This document shows positions 58,525 to 64,000 of a DNA stretch of 64,000 nucleotides, piece by piece. The stretch comes from Methylopila jiangsuensis. GTDB taxonomy: Bacteria > Pseudomonadota > Alphaproteobacteria > Rhizobiales > Methylopilaceae. The first letter of the stretch is position 1; the number at the start of each line of letters is the position of its first letter. A program made the position numbers and the translations under genes. Location of the stretch: NCBI RefSeq assembly GCF_027922305.1, contig NZ_BSFK01000005.1, positions 496,001 to 560,000 on the forward strand, given 5' to 3'. The notes below the pieces were generated by a model. It had not been told where the DNA came from and did no database searches. It saw only the letters and a program-made list of their open reading frames with translations.

Positions 58525-59175
58525 TCAGTTTCCGGCGAGCGCCGTCAGCCGGTCCAGCGCCGCGCTGAAGCCCTCGAGCGACACGTTGAAGCTCACCAGC
58601 TGGCCGTCGCCGAGGTTGAGCGAGCCGACCGTGAGCTGCTTGCCGCCCTTGAGCGCCGTGACGGCGCTCGCCGGCAGCGAGACCGGCAGCAGGCAGCCGG
58701 CGGGCACGCAGGTGGAGAAGCGGAGCCCGGAGCCGAAATCCTTGTCGTCCAGGGTCAGCACCGCGCCGGAATCGAGCTTCAGCCCGAAGGGCATCAGCAC
58801 CGCGCCGTCCACCTTGCCGTCCTTGGGCGCCCGCAGCTCGATGGCGTAGACCCGCCGGCCGGTCTGGCGGTCGCCCTGGGCCTGGGACAGCAGGCAGCTC
58901 TTGCGGCCCTCCGTCACCCGGCAGTCCACGGTCCAGTCTCCGAAGGTCTCGTTGATGGCGGCGGCGCCGTTCGGCAGCGTCTCGGCCGGCTGTTGCGGGG
59001 CCTGGGCCTTGGCCTCGCCCGCCGGCGCAGGGGCGGCCGCGGGCGTCTGCCCCTGCTGACGCAACCGGTCGGTGGCGGCCTTCATCTGGTCCGCGGTCGG
59101 CTGCTGCTGGGCGAGAGCCAGCGACGGAAGGGCGGCGGCGAGCAGCGCGGCGACGACGGCGCGACGGAACGGCAT
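58525..59175 (-). CDS. Invasion-associated locus B (IalB) family periplasmic protein
   Basis: 216 aa with a signal peptide (ALLAAALPSLALAQ), a Gln/Ala/Pro-rich linker, and the IalB core FGDWTVDCRVTEGRKSCLLS, FSTCVPAGCLLPVSL and LNLGDGQLVSFNVSLEGFSA, with paired cysteines. IalB proteins are periplasmic or surface proteins first described in Bartonella; their molecular function is unknown. Start MPFRRAVV (59175) or five residues upstream (59190). Confidence 0.92.
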   Translation of the reverse strand: MPFRRAVVAALLAAALPSLALAQQQPTADQMKAATDRLRQQGQTPAAAPAPAGEAKAQAPQQPAETLPNGAAAINETFGDWTVDCRVTEGRKSCLLSQAQGDRQTGRRVYAIELRAPKDGKVDGAVLMPFGLKLDSGAVLTLDDKDFGSGLRFSTCVPAGCLLPVSLPASAVTALKGGKQLTVGSLNLGDGQLVSFNVSLEGFSAALDRLTALAGN

Positions 59176-59190
59176 GGCGGAACTCTTCAA

Positions 59191-59513
59191 GGTCGGCGGA
59201 TCATTGCGCGGCCGGCGCGGCGCGCGGTCCGCCCTCCAACACCACGCCCCGCGCCGCCGATCAAGCTGAAACCGGCGAAAGCGGCCCGAAACGAATTACA
59301 ATCATTCCAATATGTTAGACATTGGATTTCATTTTCACTGAAGGAGTTTCGTTCCTTCCTCCAGTTTTTCTGAAGTGCGCGAAATATCCGGCCCGCCGGC
59401 CCGTTCCCGTGACGATTTCATGTCCGGCGGGTCTTTTATTTTGGGGTCCCACACCTTATCATACTTATGCTCGAAATGAGCATATCGGAACGGTTTGATC
59501 CTGGGAGGACGCC
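59191..59513. other. Intergenic region between ialB-like gene and nadA
   Basis: No gene. It contains an AT-rich centre with TTCCTCCAGTTTTT near 59356-59370 and, closer to nadA, the TATGCTC palindrome described separately. It most likely carries both divergent promoters. Confidence 0.6.
59466..59484 (+). promoter_or_regulatory. Perfect palindrome upstream of nadABC, putative NadQ/NrtR-type operator
   Basis: TATGCTC-GAAAT-GAGCATA, two perfect 7-bp arms with a 5-nt spacer, 29 bp before the nadA start. Position suggests an operator overlapping or following the promoter. In alphaproteobacteria the de novo NAD operon is reported to be controlled by a NadQ-type repressor. Assignment to that regulator is from general knowledge, not proven here. 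Confidence 0.75.
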
Positions 59514-60590
59514 ATGTCCCCGCTCGCCGCCCTGAAAGCCCCCGCCCTGCGCACGGCCGCCCCCGGCCCGCGCCGCTTCGCTCCCGTGGCCATGCCGTCG
59601 CTGGAATGGACGCCCGAGGTCGAGGCCGCGACCGCGCACCTCTACGACCGGGTCAAGACCGTCATCCCCCCGGTGGAGTGGCCGTTCTTCGCGCCTTACG
59701 TGAAGGCCATCAACGAGCTCAAGAAGGTTCGCAACGCGGTCATCCTGGCGCACAACTACCAGACGCCGGAGATCTACAACTGCGTGGCCGACGTGGTGGG
59801 CGACAGCTTCCAGCTCGCCCGCGAGGCCACCAAGACCGACGCCGAGGTCATCATCCAGGGCGGCGTGCACTTCATGGCCGAGACCTCCAAGATCCTGAAT
59901 CCGGACAAGACCGTGCTGATCCCGGACGCCCGCGCCGGCTGCTCGCTCGCGACCTCGATCACCGCCGCGGACGTGCGCGAGCTGCGCCGCCGTCATCCGG
60001 GCGTGCCGGTCGCGGTCTATGTGAACACCACGGCCGAGGTGAAGGCCGAGGCCGACATCTGCCTCACCTCCGGCAACGCGGTGGCGGTGGTGGAGTCGCT
60101 CGGCGTCCCCGAGGTGATGGTGCTGCCGGACCAGTATCTCGCCGCCTGGATCGCGACCCAGACCAAAGTGAAGATCATCACCTGGAACGGCGCCTGCGAG
60201 GTGCATGAGCGCTTCACCGCGGAGGAGCTGCGCGCCTATCGCGAGGCGGACCCGGACGTCACCATTCTGGCGCATCCGGAATGCCCGCCGGAGGTGATCG
60301 CGGAGGCGGACTTCACCGGCTCCACCGCCAAGCTCGCGGACTACGTGAAGTTCAGGTCGCCGAAGAAGGTGGTGCTGATCACCGAATGCTCCATGGCGGA
60401 CAACATCATGACCTCGGCCCCGAACACCGAGTTCGTGAAGCCGTGCAACCTGTGCCCGCACATGAAACGCATCACCCTCCCGAAGATCCTCGAAAGCCTC
60501 GTCCATATGCGCGAGGAGATCGTGGTCGATCCCGTGATCGCCGAGCGCGCCCGCATGAGCGTGGAGCGCATGGTGAACCTGAAGATCTGA
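59514..60590 (+). CDS. nadA: Quinolinate synthase A
   Basis: 358-aa [4Fe-4S] enzyme that condenses iminoaspartate with dihydroxyacetone phosphate to quinolinate. Visible: [20 protein letters not shown] with the first cluster cysteine, [26 protein letters not shown], the second cysteine in ITECSMADN, and [12 protein letters not shown] with the third. First gene of nadA-nadB-nadC. A GGGAGGA ribosome binding site precedes the ATG. Confidence 0.97.
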   Translation: MSPLAALKAPALRTAAPGPRRFAPVAMPSLEWTPEVEAATAHLYDRVKTVIPPVEWPFFAPYVKAINELKKVRNAVILAHNYQTPEIYNCVADVVGDSFQLAREATKTDAEVIIQGGVHFMAETSKILNPDKTVLIPDARAGCSLATSITAADVRELRRRHPGVPVAVYVNTTAEVKAEADICLTSGNAVAVVESLGVPEVMVLPDQYLAAWIATQTKVKIITWNGACEVHERFTAEELRAYREADPDVTILAHPECPPEVIAEADFTGSTAKLADYVKFRSPKKVVLITECSMADNIMTSAPNTEFVKPCNLCPHMKRITLPKILESLVHMREEIVVDPVIAERARMSVERMVNLKI

Positions 60591-60646
60591 CGGCCCCGGG
60601 CCAACCGCCCGCTTGAACGAGTGGAAACCGCTGTCCGTGTAAGCCC

Positions 60647-60741
60647 GTCATGCCCGGCGAAGCCGGGTATCCACGACGTTCCGCGTCCGAACGCCTGCGC
60701 AGGTTCAGGTCGTGGATGCCCGAGGCAGGCTCGGGCATGAC
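60647..60741. repeat. Dispersed intergenic palindrome, copy 6
   Basis: The best-preserved copy: GTCATGCCCGGCGAAGCCGG...TATCCACGAC at the left and GTCGTGGATGCCCGAGGCAG...CTCGGGCATGAC at the right. It lies between nadA and nadB. Bases 60711-60721 (CGTGGATGCCC) equal the reconstructed insertion site of the IS110-family element. Confidence 0.85.
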
Positions 60742-60848
60742 GAAGACTGGACGTTCCTCTCGGGCTCCACGCGCGCTGATCCCGGCTCGAGGCCGGAACC
60801 AGCGCGAGGCGCACTCCGCCCCCCGCGCCATCTGCCGGAAACGACGCC

Positions 60849-62450
60849 ATGAACGACAGCCCTGATCCGATCGATCCCGACGCCCTCGCGCCTCTGTCCT
60901 GGGCCGGCGTTGACGACATCGTCATCGTCGGCGGCGGGCTCGCCGGGCTGTTCTGCGCCCTGAAGCTCAGCCCGCGGCCGGTCACCATCCTCTCGCCCAC
61001 GCCGCTCGGCGACGGCGCCTCGTCCGCCTGGGCGCAGGGCGGCATCGCGGCGGCGGTGGGGCTCGGCGACAGCGCCGAGGCCCATGCGCTGGACACCATC
61101 GCAGCCGGCGCCGGCATCGTGGACGAGAACGTGGCGCGCATGATGACGGCGGAGGCCGCTGACCGCGTCGCCGATCTGCTGGCCTACGGCGCGCCGTTCG
61201 ACCGCGATCTGGAGGGCCGGCTTCAGCTCTCCCGCGAGGCCGCCCACTCCGAGCGGCGCATCGTGCGCGTGAACGGCGATCTCGCCGGCCGCGCGGTGAT
61301 GGGCGCGCTGATCCAGGCCGTGCGCCGCACCCCCTCGATCCGGGTGCTCGAAGGCCTGACGGCGGAGGACCTTGTCACCGAAGGCCGCTTCGTCGTCGGC
61401 GTCATCGCCCGCCCGAAGGGCGCGGCGAGACCGGTGCGCGTCATCGGCCGGGCGGTGGTGCTCGCCACCGGCGGCGTGGGCCACCTCTACGCCGTCACCA
61501 CCAACCCGCAGGAGGCGCGCGGCGCCGGCCTCGCCATGGCGGCGCGGGCGGGGGCGACGCTGGCCGACCTGGAATTCGTGCAGTTTCACCCCACCGCGAT
61601 CGCGGTCGGCCGCGACCCGGCCCCGCTCGCAACGGAGGCGCTGCGCGGCGAGGGCGCCGTGCTGGTGGACGCGAGCGGCCGCCGCATCATGGCGGGCGTC
61701 CATCCCGACCTCGACCTCGCCCCGCGCGACATCGTGGCCCGCGCCGTGTTCGAGGCGGCCCGCGACGGCGGCGCCTTCCTCGACGCGCGGGACAAGGTGG
61801 GCGAGCGTTTCCCCACCCGCTTCCCCACCGTCTACGCCGCCTGCATGGAGGCCGGCGTCGATCCCGTCCGGCAGCCGATCCCGGTGGCGCCGGCGGCGCA
61901 TTACCACATGGGCGGCGTGCTGACCGACGCCAGCGGCCGCTCCTCGCTGGACGGGCTGTGGGTCTGCGGCGAGACCGCCTCCACCGGCGCCCATGGCGCG
62001 AACCGGCTGGCCTCGAACTCCCTGCTGGAGGCGGTGGTGTTCGGCGCCCGCATCGCCGAGGACATCCTCGGCCTGTTCCCGGCCGCGCCCGCCAACCTTC
62101 GGGCCGCCCTGCCCGGCCTCCCCGCCTCCACGCCGGCGGACGGCGCCGCGGCGGCGGAGATCCGCCGGCTGATGGCCGACCATGTGGGCGTGGTGCGCGA
62201 GGCCGCCGGCCTCAGTCTCGCCATCGCGGGGCTGGACCGCATCCGCCGCGCGGCCCGCGACCGGGACACGCTCAACATGGCGACCTCCGCCCTGCTGATC
62301 GCGGTGGCGGCCGAGCGCCGGAAGGAAAGCCGCGGCGGCCACTTCCGCGCCGACAGGCCCGACGCCGATCCCGCGCTCGCCCATCGCTCCATGCTGACGC
62401 TGGACGACGCGCTGGCCCACCTCCACGCGCCGCTGGAGCGCGCGTCGTGA
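60849..62450 (+). CDS. nadB: L-aspartate oxidase
   Basis: 533-aa flavoprotein that makes iminoaspartate for NadA. N-terminal FAD motif [17 protein letters not shown], then [17 protein letters not shown], the active-site segment [19 protein letters not shown]-type [15 protein letters not shown], and [17 protein letters not shown]. The start at 60849 lies after copy 6 of the palindrome. Its stop overlaps nadC as GTGA. Confidence 0.97.
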   Translation: MNDSPDPIDPDALAPLSWAGVDDIVIVGGGLAGLFCALKLSPRPVTILSPTPLGDGASSAWAQGGIAAAVGLGDSAEAHALDTIAAGAGIVDENVARMMTAEAADRVADLLAYGAPFDRDLEGRLQLSREAAHSERRIVRVNGDLAGRAVMGALIQAVRRTPSIRVLEGLTAEDLVTEGRFVVGVIARPKGAARPVRVIGRAVVLATGGVGHLYAVTTNPQEARGAGLAMAARAGATLADLEFVQFHPTAIAVGRDPAPLATEALRGEGAVLVDASGRRIMAGVHPDLDLAPRDIVARAVFEAARDGGAFLDARDKVGERFPTRFPTVYAACMEAGVDPVRQPIPVAPAAHYHMGGVLTDASGRSSLDGLWVCGETASTGAHGANRLASNSLLEAVVFGARIAEDILGLFPAAPANLRAALPGLPASTPADGAAAAEIRRLMADHVGVVREAAGLSLAIAGLDRIRRAARDRDTLNMATSALLIAVAAERRKESRGGHFRADRPDADPALAHRSMLTLDDALAHLHAPLERAS

Positions 62451-63307
62451 CCGCTCTGGGCCAGCTCGATCCCATCGCCGTGCGCCGCGCGGTGGAAGCC
62501 GCGCTCGCCGAAGACCTTGGCCGCGCGGGAGACGTCACCACCGCCGCCACCATCCCGGCCGACGCGCGCGCCCGGCTGGTGATCGCCGCCCGCCAGCCGG
62601 GCCGGCTCGCGGGGCTGCCGCTCGCCGAGGCCGCCTTCGCGGCGCTCGCTCCCGCCATCCGCTTCGTGGCGGAGAAGGGAGACGGCGACGCGCTGGCGCC
62701 CGGCGACGTGATCGCCCGCATCGAAGGCCCGGCCCGGCCGGCGCTGTCGGCCGAGCGCACCGCGCTGAACTTCCTCGGCCACCTGAGCGGCGTCGCCACC
62801 GCCACCGCTTCCTTCGCCGACCTGATCGCCCACACCCGCGCGAAGATCTGCTGCACCCGCAAGACCACGCCAGGCCTGCGGGTGTTCGAGAAATACGCCG
62901 TGCGCTGCGGCGGCGGCGCGAACCACCGCTTCGGCCTCGACGACGCCATCCTGATCAAGGACAACCACATCGCCGTGGCGGGCTCGATCGCGGCGGCGCT
63001 CGACGGCGCGAAGGCCTATGCGGGCCATCTGGTGAAGATCGAGATCGAGGTCGACACGCTCGACCAGCTCGATCAGGTCCTCGCCCACGGCGCCGCGGAC
63101 GTGGTGCTGCTCGACAACATGGGGCCGGACGTCTTGCGCGAAGCGGTGGCCCGCGTCGCGGGGCGTCTCGTGACGGAAGCCTCCGGCAACGTCTCGCTGG
63201 AGACGGTCAAGGCGATCGCCGAGAGCGGCGTCGACCTGATCTCCGTCGGCCGCATCACCCACTCCGCCCCGACGTTGGACCTCGGACTCGACGTGGCGGT
63301 GGGGTGA
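62447..63307 (+). CDS. nadC: Nicotinate-nucleotide pyrophosphorylase (quinolinate phosphoribosyltransferase)
   Basis: 286-aa enzyme converting quinolinate and PRPP to Na[57 protein letters not shown] and [10 protein letters not shown] are the standard motifs. The start is GTG at 62447, because this GTGA overlaps the nadB stop (62448-62450) and the product then begins at the conserved N-terminus. An earlier frame start inside nadB is rejected. Confidence 0.96.
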   Translation: MTALGQLDPIAVRRAVEAALAEDLGRAGDVTTAATIPADARARLVIAARQPGRLAGLPLAEAAFAALAPAIRFVAEKGDGDALAPGDVIARIEGPARPALSAERTALNFLGHLSGVATATASFADLIAHTRAKICCTRKTTPGLRVFEKYAVRCGGGANHRFGLDDAILIKDNHIAVAGSIAAALDGAKAYAGHLVKIEIEVDTLDQLDQVLAHGAADVVLLDNMGPDVLREAVARVAGRLVTEASGNVSLETVKAIAESGVDLISVGRITHSAPTLDLGLDVAVG

Positions 63308-63352
63308 GAGCCTCGCGACCGTGGCGATCCGCCCGATCCCGCGCTCTCCGCG

Positions 63353-63742
63353 TCAGGGACGCGGCGCCATGCCGTATTTCTCCATTAACGTCTGGCGATA
63401 GGCGGCGTTGGCTTCGCCGTCCAGCGAACGGGCCTTGGCGAGTTCGTCGCTGGTGATGGGAATTTCGCGATAGCCCCGCTCGGTCAGGCATGCGTCGCGC
63501 CGCTTGTATTTGGCGATCGAGTCCGAAATGCCCGCGCCGACGCCGGCGCCGACGCTGCCCGCCACGGACCCGTCGCTGTAACCCTGCGCCGTGGCCGGGC
63601 CGTTTTCGGCGATGGTCGCGCACTCCTTGTAGTCCGCGTCGACCTGCGTGACGCCCACGCCTGGCTTGGCCCAGATGCGCGGCGAGCCGCATCCGGCCAG
63701 CGTCAGGGCCAGAATGGCGGCGACATATGCTCCGGATCGCAT
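63353..63742 (-). CDS. Small putative lipoprotein
   Basis: 129 aa with a lipoprotein signal (AAILALTLAGC lipobox). The mature part contains TQVDADYKECATIAENGP, a glycine-rich segment SVAGSVGAGVGAGI and RRDACLTERGYREIP. Such small glycine-zipper lipoproteins are common in Hyphomicrobiales. Function unknown. The start at 63742 is placed directly before the lipoprotein signal; a frame reaching 63928 is not conserved-looking. Convergent with nadC. Confidence 0.8.
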   Translation of the reverse strand: MRSGAYVAAILALTLAGCGSPRIWAKPGVGVTQVDADYKECATIAENGPATAQGYSDGSVAGSVGAGVGAGISDSIAKYKRRDACLTERGYREIPITSDELAKARSLDGEANAAYRQTLMEKYGMAPRP

Positions 63743-64000
63743 GGCGTGATCTCCCCCGAATCCCTTACGCGGCTGCGCGCCAAGGTTGAACCCGCGCCGT
63801 GGCCGGCGCCAAGGTCCGCGCGCGTCGGAGCCTGTGTGAAAATTCGGCTCCATCGTGATGTCCGAGCGTGTCTTGAGCCTGATGCGGCGCAGGCCGCGCG
63901 CTTCCGCGCGTCCCGAACAGCCTCTCACGGCGTCACGGATTCATCGCCTCGGGCCGCTTTCGGTCCCAGCCGTTGCTCCGGAGGACGGCCGTACGGCCCG
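63743..64000. other. Terminal intergenic segment
   Basis: No gene is supported in these 258 bp. It should hold the promoter of the lipoprotein gene. The window ends before the next gene can be recognised. Confidence 0.4.

Overview
The window is a stretch of high-GC alphaproteobacterial chromosome, most likely from the order Hyphomicrobiales (Rhizobiales). The evidence is the fused ispDF gene, the dusB-ntrB-ntrC order, pyruvate dehydrogenase E1-beta carrying its own lipoyl domain, IalB-family and Omp25-type envelope proteins, and dispersed intergenic palindromes typical of this group. Genus is not resolvable from sequence reading alone. Nearly all of the window is core metabolism and envelope biology, with two small scars of mobile DNA.

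Layout. 1-5.6 kb: a minus-strand vitamin B12 uptake operon (btuB, an unrecognised gene, btuF, btuC, btuD) behind a clear cobalamin riboswitch. 5.7-8.2 kb: an RlaP-like nucleotidyltransferase, an orphan ECF sigma factor and grpE. 8.3-15.6 kb: pbpC and a large alpha-2-macroglobulin gene. 15.8-19.3 kb: a GT-C-like membrane protein, a small basic protein and murA with its terminator. 19.3-20.5 kb: an IS110-family element inside a dispersed palindrome. 20.5-23.5 kb: map, a sulfotransferase-like gene, an IS3-family remnant and tRNA-Pro(GGG). 23.7-27.6 kb: sulfate importer sbp-cysT-cysW-cysA. 27.7-30.6 kb: murJ, the N-degron transferase bpt/ate and an RDD protein. 30.8-33.4 kb: sufS, sufT-like, a VOC protein and sufA. 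33.4-37.7 kb: a small secreted protein, an Old Yellow Enzyme, a K+/H+ antiporter and an FtsB-like protein. 37.9-46.1 kb: the complete pyruvate dehydrogenase set pdhA-pdhB-pdhC-lpdA, interleaved with a 55-codon gene, a Uma2 protein and a tautomerase, and followed by lipA, which makes the lipoyl cofactor the complex needs. 46.3-49.1 kb: a nitronate monooxygenase and two tandem Omp25-like barrels. 49.2-52.7 kb: an AT-rich secreted orphan, a phosphatase, mazG and an OmpA-domain protein. 52.7-56.4 kb: dusB-ntrB-ntrC nitrogen regulation. 56.5-58.3 kb: ispDF and pncC. 58.5-63.7 kb: an IalB-like protein, the NAD biosynthesis operon nadA-nadB-nadC behind a perfect operator-like palindrome, and a small lipoprotein.

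The most striking finding is at 19.37-20.45 kb. The non-coding left end of the IS110-family element contains what looks like a complete bridge RNA. Two stem-loops each carry a pair of guide segments. One pair matches the two sides of the insertion site, a dispersed palindrome (CGTGGATG and GGGCATC). The other pair matches the element's own two ends (CACGGAAG and ATGCAATC). Joining the two ends also creates a -35/-10 pair with 17-bp spacing just upstream of the predicted RNA. The target motif recurs in other palindromes of the window, so the repeats look like the element's landing sites. The recombinase gene itself is broken by an internal deletion with a frame change.
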